Source of the DNA: Alistipes sp. ZOR0009
GTDB taxonomy: Bacteria; Bacteroidota; Bacteroidia; Bacteroidales; ZOR0009
Reading direction: 5' to 3'
Assembly: GCF_000798815.1 (NCBI RefSeq)
Contig: NZ_JTLD01000035.1
Span: 1 to 54,879 of the forward strand
DNA length: 54,879 nt
This document shows positions 1-8,167 of this stretch, in pieces. The notes under the pieces are model-generated. The model had not been told where the DNA came from, searched no databases, and saw nothing but the letters and a program-made list of their open reading frames with translations. Both the position numbers and the translations under genes were made by a program. Each line of letters begins with the position of its first letter. Positions within the stretch are counted from its first letter, which is position 1.

Positions 1-275
1 ACGGCGAAGCAAAGATCTCTCAAGTTGGCTTTGGCAACTCGGTAGCTTACTACGGCAAGGGTATCTGCAAGAACTGCCCAACCGAACCAGCCACCTTCAA
101 GGGCGACGACCTATACGTATCGCAAGTTGGCGTAGGCAACAAGCTTAGCCTAAAGAGCGAAACCTTCGGCAGCGACGTAACGGTAGTTCAAATGGGTTAC
201 CAAAACTATGGCACCATCATTCAAACCAGCGCCGGACATCATAACAACGGCTGCGGAAATTGCGGTGGCCACTAA
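1..275 (+). CDS. Curlin-like repeat protein, C-terminal part (5' truncated by window)
   Basis: The open frame begins at base 3 of the window and ends at TAA 273-275, giving 90 residues of the C-terminus; the start lies outside. It contains spaced units of the form [IV]xQxGxxN (ISQVGFGN, VSQVGVGN, VVQMGYQN), the hallmark spacing of curlin (CsgA/CsgB) amyloid repeats, in which Gln and Asn stack in the cross-beta fibre. Curlins are secreted through CsgG and polymerise outside the cell. Two CxxC pairs, in GICKNCP and near the C-terminus in GCGNCGGH, are unusual for curlin. Codon choice is C-ending and even, as in a well-expressed gene. The following hairpin at 341-367 is a likely terminator. Family call is by motif only; other secreted beta-helical repeats are possible. 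Confidence 0.6.
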   Translation, partial: GEAKISQVGFGNSVAYYGKGICKNCPTEPATFKGDDLYVSQVGVGNKLSLKSETFGSDVTVVQMGYQNYGTIIQTSAGHHNNGCGNCGGH

Positions 276-340
276 GAAATACAACGGCTAATACTACATC
301 CCCTTAATAGGACTAATCATTGTCTTATTTTCAAACTGAG

Positions 341-367
341 CCCTGAATGTAGCGACTACATTCAGGG
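341..367 (+). terminator. Terminator hairpin after the curlin-like gene
   Basis: Perfect 12-bp inverted repeat (341-352 with 356-367, arms CCCTGAATGTAG / CTACATTCAGGG) with a 3-nt loop, followed by TTT. It lies 66 bases after the stop of the curlin-like frame. Confidence 0.7.
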
Positions 368-539
368 TTTAGGTGTTTGTATGGGGGTACACAAAGATAT
401 ACGTGCTATTATGTGGCATGCCGTTTCTGCCTGTAGGGCTGCGCTGGATGAGAAAGGCTACGGGCTTGCTGATATTCTTAAAAAGAGTATTTTAGCTTGC
501 CGAATGATAACGCTATTTTGAAGTATAATACATATAAAT

Positions 540-1148
540 ATGAGATTGATTTTCCTGTTAGGCGCCTTTCTAGTGCTATCCTCTTTTACCGATGTGGAGG
601 TGAAAACAAAGAAAAAACAGCTACAGTTTGGATTTGAAGAGGTTTACTGTGTTCTGAAATCAGATAAGGCGGTTAAGCATGGCGAATATTTGTTTAGAAA
701 TATGAATTGGGTATTTCAAAAGGGGACATATGTAAAAGGGGTAAAGGCTGGAATTTGGAGCTACTACATTGGCGACAAGCTTGAATTTAGCTACGATTTT
801 GACTCGAAAAAGGTTGTTTCTGATACGCTTGGTAAAAGTCGGCTGGCTTTGTTTTCGGAAGGGATGGTTTATCTTGAGTTGCTGAAGGCCTCTAATCTGT
901 CATATCCTGAGAAGTCGATGGAGAATGGTATTTCAGGAACTGTGGTTGTTGCAATCGTTGTGAGTAAAGAGGGAGTTCCTGTCGATTTTAAGATTGAGGC
1001 AAGCAGCGGAGTTTTGGAGTTGAATAAGGAATCGTTGAGAGTCGCTCAAATTATAGCGCGACAACATCCTTGGATTCCGGGGATAAATGAGCAGGGTGAG
1101 CCCGTGGAATCCGTCGTGTTTTGTCCTTTCAATTTTAGAGCCATGTAA
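540..1148 (+). CDS. Secreted TonB C-terminal-domain protein
   Basis: 202 residues. An N-terminal hydrophobic stretch (residues 3-16) resembles a signal peptide. Residues about 44-95 read like a MORN/YwqK-type strand repeat (KHGEY..., GTYVKGVKAGIWSYY). Residues about 125-200 match the TonB C-terminal fold: GISGTVVVAIVVSKEGVP, then ALE/ARQHPWIPG and a final strand. In classical TonB this domain contacts the TonB box of outer-membrane receptors, but here the inner-membrane anchor plus proline-rich spacer is missing. In Bacteroidota such short proteins are common and usually of unknown role. A weak inverted repeat (1180-1186 with 1196-1202) follows. No ExbB/ExbD neighbours are visible. Confidence 0.65.
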   Translation: MRLIFLLGAFLVLSSFTDVEVKTKKKQLQFGFEEVYCVLKSDKAVKHGEYLFRNMNWVFQKGTYVKGVKAGIWSYYIGDKLEFSYDFDSKKVVSDTLGKSRLALFSEGMVYLELLKASNLSYPEKSMENGISGTVVVAIVVSKEGVPVDFKIEASSGVLELNKESLRVAQIIARQHPWIPGINEQGEPVESVVFCPFNFRAM

Positions 1149-1246
1149 TGAGTCTTTCTTGCATTAGATAAAATCTTCGTTGGGTTTCGAAAGCCAACCC
1201 AAAAGGTGTAATTTAGCGGCGTATTACCATCAAAAACGTACGTACA

Positions 1247-2887
1247 ATGAAGATAGCATTAGCGCAGCTCAACTATCATGTCAACAACTTCGACGCTAAC
1301 GTCGCCAAAATAAAGCAGGGTATCGATAGGGCTAAGGCCCAGGGAGCCGACTTGGTGGTTTTTTCCGAGCTGGCCGTGTGCGGCTATCCGCCCCACGATT
1401 TGCTCGAGCGTCGCGAGTTTGTGGAGCGCTGCGAGCAGGCTATTGCCGATATCGCCGGGCACACCCATGGGGTGGCTGCCATTGTGGGCGCTCCGAGCGT
1501 AAACCCGTCGGAGCGGGGCAAAATGCTCTTCAACAGCGCCTACTTTTTGGCCGATGGGCAGGTGCGCCACATCACCAACAAAACGCTGCTGCCCACCTAC
1601 GACGTGTTCGACGAGTACCGCTACTTTGAGCCAAACCGCGAGTTTACCACCATAGAGTATAAGGGCAAGCGCCTAGCCATTACCGTTTGCGAGGATTTGT
1701 GGGACGATCAGCCAATCGCTAACCGCTTTGGGAAAAATCGCCTCTACCGTACCTCGCCCATGGAGATGCTGGCTGCCCAAAATCCCGATCTGGTTATCAA
1801 CATTGCCGCATCGCCCTTTTCGCACGATAAGGTGCAGGAGCGGCTATCTGTCTTTTTGGGCAACGTGCGCCGCTTTGGGCTGCCTGTTGTTTACGTCAAC
1901 CAGGTGGGTGCCAACACCGACCTCATCTTCGATGGCTCGTCGATGGTACTCTCGTCGGAGGGCGAGGTTTGCCTGCAGCTGAAGTCGTTTGAGGAGGACT
2001 TTAGCGTGGTGGACGTGGAGGCGCTACAGCCTGCTATTGTGGACGAGCGCACGTCTATTGCCCGCATCCACGATGCGCTGGTGCTGGGTATCCGCGACTA
2101 CTTTGGCAAGATGGGCTTCCGAAGCGCCGTGCTGGGGCTTTCGGGAGGGATCGACTCGGCGGTGGTTTCGGCCTTAGCCGTAGAGGCGCTTGGTGCCGAA
2201 AACGTTCGGGTGGTGATGATGCCCTCGCGCTACTCTACCGACCACTCGGTGAGCGACGCTGTGGTGCAGGCTCAAACCATGAACATTAAGTACGATATCG
2301 TGGCGATAGAGGAGGGGTATAAGGCCTTTGAAAAGATGCTCGATCCTATTTTTGGCAACCTGCCGTTTAACGTGGCCGAGGAGAATATTCAGGCGCGTAT
2401 CCGCGGAATTATCGTTATGGGGATATCCAACAAATTTGGGAATCTGGTGCTAAATACCACCAACAAGAGCGAGGCTGCCGTGGGCTACGGCACGCTATAC
2501 GGCGATATGAACGGCTCGATGTCGATACTTGGCGACGTGTATAAAACGCAGGTTTACGAGTTGGCAAGGTACATCAACCGTAACGGCGAGATTATTCCGG
2601 AGAACGTGCTGGTAAAGGCGCCTTCGGCCGAGCTTCGTCCCGACCAAAAGGACACCGACTCGCTACCCGACTATCCAATCCTCGACGACATCCTTTTCCG
2701 CTACATTGAAAGGCAGGAGGACGAGGAGGCTATTGTGGCCGCTGGCTTCGATCGCGAGGTGGTGCGTAAGGTTATTCGCCTGGTGAATATGAACGAGTAC
2801 AAGCGCTTTCAGTTTGCACCCGTGCTGCGGGTATCGTCTAAAGCTTTTGGTTTTGGGCGTAAGATGCCGCTGGTGTTTAGATTCTAA
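1247..2887 (+). CDS. nadE: Glutamine-dependent NAD+ synthetase
   Basis: 546 residues, the usual length for the two-domain enzyme. It makes NAD+ from nicotinate adenine dinucleotide using ATP and ammonia taken from glutamine. The N-terminal nitrilase-type glutaminase domain carries the Glu41-Lys112-Cys148 triad (FSELAVCGYPP, NKTLLPTYD, TVCEDLW). The C-terminal synthetase domain has the ATP-pyrophosphatase loop SGGIDSA near residue 299 and the NKSE motif of the NAD synthetase family. The start ATG is preceded by a Bacteroidota-like promoter remnant and begins directly with the first nitrilase strand (MKIALAQ). The gene is visibly more GC-rich than most of the window. A bidirectional terminator separates it from the convergent barrel gene. 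Confidence 0.95.
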   Translation: MKIALAQLNYHVNNFDANVAKIKQGIDRAKAQGADLVVFSELAVCGYPPHDLLERREFVERCEQAIADIAGHTHGVAAIVGAPSVNPSERGKMLFNSAYFLADGQVRHITNKTLLPTYDVFDEYRYFEPNREFTTIEYKGKRLAITVCEDLWDDQPIANRFGKNRLYRTSPMEMLAAQNPDLVINIAASPFSHDKVQERLSVFLGNVRRFGLPVVYVNQVGANTDLIFDGSSMVLSSEGEVCLQLKSFEEDFSVVDVEALQPAIVDERTSIARIHDALVLGIRDYFGKMGFRSAVLGLSGGIDSAVVSALAVEALGAENVRVVMMPSRYSTDHSVSDAVVQAQTMNIKYDIVAIEEGYKAFEKMLDPIFGNLPFNVAEENIQARIRGIIVMGISNKFGNLVLNTTNKSEAAVGYGTLYGDMNGSMSILGDVYKTQVYELARYINRNGEIIPENVLVKAPSAELRPDQKDTDSLPDYPILDDILFRYIERQEDEEAIVAAGFDREVVRKVIRLVNMNEYKRFQFAPVLRVSSKAFGFGRKMPLVFRF

Positions 2888-2909
2888 AAATGATACCTGT
2901 AAATAAAAA

Positions 2910-2938
2910 AAATCCCCAACCGTTTAGGTTGGGGATTT
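2910..2938. terminator. Bidirectional terminator between nadE and the barrel gene
   Basis: Inverted repeat with arms AATCCCCAACC / GGTTGGGGATT (2911-2921 with 2927-2937) and a 5-nt loop, flanked by an A-run on the left and T-rich sequence on the right. It can serve both convergent genes. Confidence 0.85.
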
Positions 2939-2958
2939 TGCTTTGTATAAGGTTTTCT

Positions 2959-3636
2959 CTAAAACATCACGCCTAGCTTAAGCGATAGGTTGTTGAGGTT
3001 AACGTGGACATTTTCGTCGTCCATGGTGTTGGTAATTCCGTTGTTGTAGGTGATCCCAAGCAGAAGCGATACGCTGTTGCCTAGCGAGTATTCGGTACCC
3101 ACTCCCAGCTGGTAGCCTAAGTTGGCCCACTCTGTTTGGTTCTTTAGCACCTCGCCATCCATCGAGTTGATTCCGCTGCTATTCTTACCGTCGTTGGTAA
3201 AGCCTTTGGTGCGCATGCGAAGGGAGGTCTTGAAGCCCAGTATGGCGTAGAACGAGTTGTAGCCAATGGGGTTTGTCTTTAGTTTGATCCCTGTTGGAAT
3301 CGAAATATACTGCGTGCGATATTTTACGCTACCGTTGGGTTTTACCGCAAAGTTGGGCGTATCCTTAGAGTGAATGGTTGTGCCGTTCTGATATTTTAGG
3401 TAGCCCCCGGTGGTCTCGATGAATACTCCCGTGTAAAAGGCGTACTGTTTTGCAAAGTATCTATCCACATTTAACCCAAACGAAACGCCTCCAATTGATC
3501 CATCGCCTTTGATTGCCTTACGGTCGGTGCCAAACCACGAGATTTGAGGCTCTAGCGAAACCCCAAGCTTGATTTGGGCTACAGACGGTAGTGCGGTGAT
3601 GATTGCTAATGTAAAAATGAGCGCAAATTTCTTCAT
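2959..3636 (-). CDS. Outer-membrane beta-barrel protein (PorT/OmpA-like barrel family)
   Basis: 225 residues with a clear signal peptide (MKKFALIFTLAIITALPSVAQ, cleavage likely after SVA). The mature part alternates hydrophobic and polar residues in long strands (YAFYTGVFIETTGGYL, YISIPTGIKLK, FYAILGFKTSLR, LGYQLGVGTEYSL, NLSLKLGVMF) and ends in a terminal Phe, the outer-membrane insertion signature. This matches the porin-family/outer-membrane beta-barrel group common in Bacteroidota; the substrate or role cannot be read. It is convergent with nadE and divergent from the gldB-like gene. A -7 box lies at 3689-3696 and a 14-bp palindrome at 3665-3678 sits in the leader. Confidence 0.75.
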   Translation of the reverse strand: MKKFALIFTLAIITALPSVAQIKLGVSLEPQISWFGTDRKAIKGDGSIGGVSFGLNVDRYFAKQYAFYTGVFIETTGGYLKYQNGTTIHSKDTPNFAVKPNGSVKYRTQYISIPTGIKLKTNPIGYNSFYAILGFKTSLRMRTKGFTNDGKNSSGINSMDGEVLKNQTEWANLGYQLGVGTEYSLGNSVSLLLGITYNNGITNTMDDENVHVNLNNLSLKLGVMF

Positions 3637-3664
3637 CCTAAGCCTTTTTAAAGTATAATTCTAC

Positions 3665-3678
3665 TACAGTTAACTGTA
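3665..3678. promoter_or_regulatory. 14-bp perfect palindrome upstream of the barrel gene, possible operator
   Basis: TACAGTTAACTGTA is a perfect palindrome located between the predicted -7 box (3689-3696) and the start codon at 3636 of the minus-strand barrel gene, just past the expected transcription start. Such a position suits repressor binding. No regulator gene is nearby. Confidence 0.3.
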
Positions 3679-3688
3679 CAAACGGCTA

Positions 3689-3696
3689 CAAAAGTA
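3689..3696 (-). promoter_or_regulatory. -7 promoter box of the barrel gene
   Basis: On the minus strand the bases read TACTTTTG, an exact TAnnTTTG match to the Bacteroidota -7 consensus, about 53 bases before the start codon. Confidence 0.45.
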
Positions 3697-3810
3697 TAGA
3701 AAGAAACGGGTTGCGCTGCTTCTCCCCGCGTAAAGTTGTACGAAAAAGGCAAGAAAAGGTCTATAAACGCTATTTAGTGTGAAAGAGTTTTTCGCTAAGC
3801 GATGTAATTA

Positions 3811-3818
3811 TACATTTG
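3811..3818 (+). promoter_or_regulatory. -7 promoter box of the gldB-like gene
   Basis: TACATTTG matches TAnnTTTG exactly. The start ATG follows 15 bases later, so the predicted leader is very short. Confidence 0.5.
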
Positions 3819-3833
3819 TAAAAAAAATCTTAG

Positions 3834-4853
3834 ATGAAGAAGCTTTTTATCCTTTCCATTTTAGCTTCACTATTTGCTGTTGGATGTAGTAGTAAGAGCG
3901 GTGCGCCAAAGGCACCCGACGTAAAGGCTGCCGATGCTGTAGCTGTTAAGATTATCCGATTAGACAGGGATTTAGCAAAGTCGAATGTAAACAACCTAAC
4001 AGCCGTAGGCCCGATGATAAGGGCCAAGTATGGCGAGTTTGGCGAGCTTTACTGCGAAGGAATTTTGGGCATTGGACGTACTACTAGTCCCGATTTTCAA
4101 AAGGGGCTGTACGCTTTCTTAACCTATCCGGTAGTTCAGGAGGGTTTTAGCGCATCGAACAGGGTGTTTACGCCTGAGGTTATTTCGAAGGTAGAGGAAG
4201 AGCTCTCTTCCGCATTTACCTTATATAAGGGGACTTTCCCTGACAGGCAAATTCCTAAAGTTTACAGCTACGTGGCTGGCTTTAACCAGTCGATGATGCT
4301 TGCCGATGGCGCCTTGGGGATAGGTCTGGATAAATATCTGGGAGCCGATTACAAAAACTATCCAAGCATGGGCTTTCCTCGCTACATCATGCGAAAGATG
4401 ACCGTAGAGCATCTACCCGTTGATGCCATGTATGCTTGGGCTTCGGGCGAGTTCCCCATACGGAGCGCCAGCGAGCCGCTGCTTTCGCACATGGTGTACC
4501 AAGGTAAGCTGATGTACTTAGTTAGCCAAATGATGCCAAACGTAACCGATACCCTGCTTTTTGGCTTTACCAAGAAGCAGATGAAGTGGGTTAAGAATAA
4601 CGAGAAGATGATGTGGGAGGTGCTGATTGGGCAGAAGTTGCTGTTTAATACGGAGCAGATGGTTGCCACCAAAATGGTGGGAGAGGCTCCTTTTACAACT
4701 ATTTACTCTCCCGATTCGCCTGGGAAGGCTGCCGTTTGGCAAGGTTTTAGGATTGTATCGAGCTACATGAAGAATACTGGCTCGACCTTGGATCAGCTGA
4801 TGAAGGAGGACGATTTTCAAAGAATATTGGACTTAGCAAAATATAAGCCGTAA
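3834..4853 (+). CDS. gldB: GldB-family gliding-motility lipoprotein
   Basis: 339 residues. The signal ends in a lipobox (FAVGC, Cys18), so the protein is a lipoprotein. The body follows the GldB family: an early VKIIRLDRDLA segment, a central AGFNQSMMLADGALGIGLDKYLG block, then FPRYIMRKMT and a C-terminal helical region. In flavobacteria GldB is needed for gliding and type 9 secretion-linked motility, but homologues occur throughout non-gliding Bacteroidota, where the role is unclear. The association with nadE recalls flavobacterial gene order (from general knowledge); no gldC follows here, the next gene being fhs 59 bases on. The family call is firm; the physiological role is inferred. Confidence 0.8.
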   Translation: MKKLFILSILASLFAVGCSSKSGAPKAPDVKAADAVAVKIIRLDRDLAKSNVNNLTAVGPMIRAKYGEFGELYCEGILGIGRTTSPDFQKGLYAFLTYPVVQEGFSASNRVFTPEVISKVEEELSSAFTLYKGTFPDRQIPKVYSYVAGFNQSMMLADGALGIGLDKYLGADYKNYPSMGFPRYIMRKMTVEHLPVDAMYAWASGEFPIRSASEPLLSHMVYQGKLMYLVSQMMPNVTDTLLFGFTKKQMKWVKNNEKMMWEVLIGQKLLFNTEQMVATKMVGEAPFTTIYSPDSPGKAAVWQGFRIVSSYMKNTGSTLDQLMKEDDFQRILDLAKYKP

Positions 4854-4912
4854 GAAGCGACGTTTTGTCAATACAGGTGTTTGACCAGTAGAATAACTTA
4901 ATCGACAGATTT

Positions 4913-6580
4913 ATGACTGATATTGAAATTGCCCAAGCGGCAAAGTTGGAGCCGGTGGTAGACATTGCGGCGAAGCTAAACATCTCAGCCGACGAGTTGG
5001 AACTGTATGGAAAGTACAAGGCAAAGCTTCCTTTAAGTTTAATAGACGAGGATAAGGTAAAAAAGTCGAAGCTAATTCTGGTTTCAGCAATATCTCCAAC
5101 CCCTGCAGGCGAAGGAAAGACAACAACCTCTATTGGCTTAACGATGGCGCTTAACCGAATTGGAAAGCGGACAACCGTGGTTCTTAGGGAGCCTTCGCTC
5201 GGTCCTGTTTTTGGAATTAAGGGAGGCGCTACAGGCGGGGGATATGCTCAGGTTATCCCGATGGAGGATATTAACCTTCATTTTACGGGCGATTTTTCTG
5301 CTATAGAAAAGGCGCATAACCTGCTAGCTGCGCTCATCGATAATAATCTGCAAAGCAAAAAGCATAACCTAAATATTGATCCCCGAACGGTAACCTGGAA
5401 GCGGGTGATGGACATGAACGACCGTGCGCTGCGCAACGTGGTGCTAGGTTTGGGTGGAACTACAGGAGGTGTACCTCGTGAGTCTGGCTTTGATATTACT
5501 GCCGCTTCGGAGGTTATGGCCATTCTTTGTCTTTCGAAGGATATTGAAGATCTGAAGGAGAAGCTAGGAAACATTTTTGTAGGGTTCACCTTTGATAAAA
5601 AGCCTATATACGCTCGCGACCTAAAGGCACAAGGGGCAATGGCGGCATTGCTAAAGGATGCCATTAAGCCTAACTTGGTGCAAACGCTAGAGGGTAATCC
5701 TGCCATTATACACGGAGGTCCGTTTGCTAATATCGCACAAGGAACCAATACGGTAGTTGCCACCAAAATGGGGATGTCGCTATCGGACTATGTGGTAACC
5801 GAAGCTGGTTTTGGATTTGACCTTGGCGGCGAAAAGTTTCTAGATATTAAGTGCCAGTATGCAGGCTTGAAGCCTGCAGCAGTGGTTTTGGTTGCCACAA
5901 CCCGTGCGCTGAAGTATCACGGAGGTGTGCCCGTTAAGGAGGTAAATAATCCTAATATTGGTGCGCTAAAAAAAGGTCTTGAAAATCTCGAAAAGCATAT
6001 AGAGAACGCAAAGCTCTTTAATTTAACCCCAATTGTTGCTATCAACAAGTTTACGCATGATACGCCCGAAGATATGGAGGCAATTATCGAAATGTGTAAG
6101 CGCCACGATGTGATGGCCTACGAGGCAAATGTGTGGGCCGAGGGCGGAAATGGCGCCATTGAGTTGGCTAAGGCTGTTGCCGAAGTTGCCGATAGCAATA
6201 CGAAGGAGTTTCGCCCTTTGTACGATTGGAATACGCCCGTTGAGCATAAAATATCCATTATTGCAGGTAAAATATACGGTGCCGATGGCGTAGACTACCA
6301 GCCAAAAGCGAAAACCGCCTTAAAAAGGATAGACGCTTTAGGGCTTGGTAATTTGCCAATCTGTATGGCAAAGACTCAGAAGTCGCTATCCGACGATCCC
6401 AACCTATTGGGAAGACCTGAGGATTTTATTGTCACCGTAAGGGATATTGAAATAGCGGCTGGAGCAGGGTTTATCATCCCAATCACAGGAGAGATGATGC
6501 GAATGCCTGGTTTGCCAGAGGAACCTTCTGCAAATAATATCGATATTGATGCTGAAGGGAATATTTCGGGATTGTTCTAG
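4913..6580 (+). CDS. fhs: Formate-tetrahydrofolate ligase
   Basis: 555 residues, full length for the family. It activates formate with ATP and tetrahydrofolate to 10-formyl-THF, feeding purine synthesis and one-carbon metabolism, or running in reverse in fermenters. Visible features are the P-loop TPAGEGKTTT (residues about 63-72), the REPSLGPVFGIKGGATGGGY block that binds formyl phosphate, the internal NIDPRTVTWKRV and LGGTTGGVPRE segments, and the C-terminal GEMMRMPGLP. It starts 59 bases after gldB and could be cotranscribed with it. A strong bidirectional terminator follows; the convergent neighbour is an AbgT-type transporter, also folate-linked. Confidence 0.96.
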   Translation: MTDIEIAQAAKLEPVVDIAAKLNISADELELYGKYKAKLPLSLIDEDKVKKSKLILVSAISPTPAGEGKTTTSIGLTMALNRIGKRTTVVLREPSLGPVFGIKGGATGGGYAQVIPMEDINLHFTGDFSAIEKAHNLLAALIDNNLQSKKHNLNIDPRTVTWKRVMDMNDRALRNVVLGLGGTTGGVPRESGFDITAASEVMAILCLSKDIEDLKEKLGNIFVGFTFDKKPIYARDLKAQGAMAALLKDAIKPNLVQTLEGNPAIIHGGPFANIAQGTNTVVATKMGMSLSDYVVTEAGFGFDLGGEKFLDIKCQYAGLKPAAVVLVATTRALKYHGGVPVKEVNNPNIGALKKGLENLEKHIENAKLFNLTPIVAINKFTHDTPEDMEAIIEMCKRHDVMAYEANVWAEGGNGAIELAKAVAEVADSNTKEFRPLYDWNTPVEHKISIIAGKIYGADGVDYQPKAKTALKRIDALGLGNLPICMAKTQKSLSDDPNLLGRPEDFIVTVRDIEIAAGAGFIIPITGEMMRMPGLPEEPSANNIDIDAEGNISGLF

Positions 6581-6602
6581 AAAGAAGATATTGTTAGATG
6601 GG

Positions 6603-6628
6603 AAAGGGTGTCGGAAGACACCCTTTTT
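6603..6628. terminator. Bidirectional terminator between fhs and abgT
   Basis: Stem GGGTGTC / GACACCC (6606-6612 with 6617-6623) extended by an A-run on the left and a T-run on the right, with a GGAA tetraloop. Confidence 0.85.
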
Positions 6629-6640
6629 ATTTTACATCCT

Positions 6641-8167
6641 TTACTTAAGGTAGATTGGACCGTCTAGCCCTAGTGGGAAGCCAGTCAAATACCAGATACT
6701 TATTATGATTGTCCAGGCAATAAAGAAAATGAAGGTAAAAGGAAGCATCATGGATATGATTGTTCCAATGCCGTACTTTTCGTCATACTTTTGAGCAAAT
6801 GTAACAATTAGCGCAAAGTAGCTCATCATAGGAGTTATAACGTTGGTTACGGAATCTCCTACACGGAATGCCGCTTGAGCTACTCCAGGGTGGTAGTCTA
6901 AAAGCATAAACATGGGAACAAATACAGGTGCCATGATTGCCCATTTAGCCGATGCGCTTCCCATGAAAAGGTTGATGAATGCAGAAAGGAGGGCAAATCC
7001 AATTAGTAAAGGAATGCCGGTAAGCCCAACAGACTTAAGCCAAGCCGCTCCGTTGATTGCTACCACAATTCCGAGGTTGCTCTCCTTGAACATGTACACA
7101 AATTGCGCAGCAAAGAATACAAGCACAATATAGCCGCCCATTCCCTTCATGGCGCTGGTCATGTGCTTCACCACATCCTTGTCGTTGCGAATGGTTTTGG
7201 TTATTATTCCGTATACCAATCCTGGTACAAAGAAAATTAGGAAAATGGCTACAACGATTCCTTTGAAGAATGGAGAGTGAAGGATGCCTCCTGTTTCAGG
7301 ATCGCGGAGAAGACCATTTTCGGGAATGATAGACCAAGCTAGCAATCCAATAACGGCAAGGGCTCCGATTCCAGCCATCCGGAGTCCTTTTCTTTCCGTT
7401 TTAGAAAGTTCTTCAATGGCTAAAGGGCTAAGTTCTCCCGTATACTTTCCTAAGCGAGGCTCAACAATCTTTTCGGTAATCCAAGTTCCTACAATAACAA
7501 CCATAAAGGCCGAAACTACCATGAAAAAGTAGTTTACCATAGGGTTTACTTGCATGCTTGGGTCGATAATGTGTGCCGCAGATGTTGATAGTCCTGCAAG
7601 GATGGGGTCAACCGATCCGATGAGGAAGTTGGACCCGAAACCTGCGCTAACCCCGCAGAATGCTGCTGCAAAACCAGCCATTGGGTGGCGTCCTAGGGCA
7701 TGAAAGATCATGGCTCCAAGAGGGATGAGAATTACATATCCAGCTTCGGAGGCGAGGTGGGAGAAAATTCCAGCAATGATAATAGCTGCCGTGATCATGC
7801 TACGAGGGGCTCCTAGCACTAGCTGGCGAACTAGTACGGTGAAGAGTCCAGAACCTTCTGCAACTCCAATTCCAACCATTACGACGAGGACAAGCCCAAG
7901 AGGAGGAAAATCGACAAAATTTTTCTCAACATTTGTCCACATCCAACGGATACCATCAGCGGTGAGCAGGTTGTTGACGGTGACGGATTCTCCTGTGATC
8001 GGGTGGGTTGCTGAAAGTCCCAGAGTGGAGGCAAGAGCCGAAAGAATGACGACCAGAACAGCCATAAGGGCAAAAAGGGTCGCAGGGTGAGGTAGCTTGT
8101 TGCCAACTACCTCAACACCATCAAGAAATCGGTCGAAAAACGATCTTTTCTTAGTGGTCGTGTTCAT
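6641..8167 (-). CDS. abgT: AbgT-family transporter (p-aminobenzoyl-glutamate type)
   Basis: 508 residues with many hydrophobic segments, beginning with a short cytoplasmic tail then GVEVVGNKLPHPATLFALMAV, the conserved opening of AbgT proteins. Further family blocks are the GVGVAEGSGLF segment, the long loop with VEPRLGKYTG and the ending QKYDEKYGIGTIISMMLP. Family members import p-aminobenzoyl-glutamate, a folate breakdown product, or export sulfonamides with proton coupling; which applies cannot be decided here. Its convergent position beside fhs fits a folate role but could be coincidence. The upstream intergenic region is about 390 bases long. Confidence 0.88.
   Translation of the reverse strand: MNTTTKKRSFFDRFLDGVEVVGNKLPHPATLFALMAVLVVILSALASTLGLSATHPITGESVTVNNLLTADGIRWMWTNVEKNFVDFPPLGLVLVVMVGIGVAEGSGLFTVLVRQLVLGAPRSMITAAIIIAGIFSHLASEAGYVILIPLGAMIFHALGRHPMAGFAAAFCGVSAGFGSNFLIGSVDPILAGLSTSAAHIIDPSMQVNPMVNYFFMVVSAFMVVIVGTWITEKIVEPRLGKYTGELSPLAIEELSKTERKGLRMAGIGALAVIGLLAWSIIPENGLLRDPETGGILHSPFFKGIVVAIFLIFFVPGLVYGIITKTIRNDKDVVKHMTSAMKGMGGYIVLVFFAAQFVYMFKESNLGIVVAINGAAWLKSVGLTGIPLLIGFALLSAFINLFMGSASAKWAIMAPVFVPMFMLLDYHPGVAQAAFRVGDSVTNVITPMMSYFALIVTFAQKYDEKYGIGTIISMMLPFTFIFFIAWTIIISIWYLTGFPLGLDGPIYLK

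Noticed and set aside
381-521. 46-codon plus-strand open frame after the curlin-like gene (ATG 381 to TGA 519-521)
   Set aside because: No recognisable protein features, no promoter box, and length is expected by chance; it lies between a terminator and the TonB-CTD gene.
1259-1570. 103-residue minus-strand frame inside nadE
   Set aside because: Antisense shadow of a GC-rich coding gene whose own motifs are complete.
4854-4912. Possible THF riboswitch upstream of fhs
   Set aside because: Only 59 bases lie between gldB and fhs and no fitting structure is visible.
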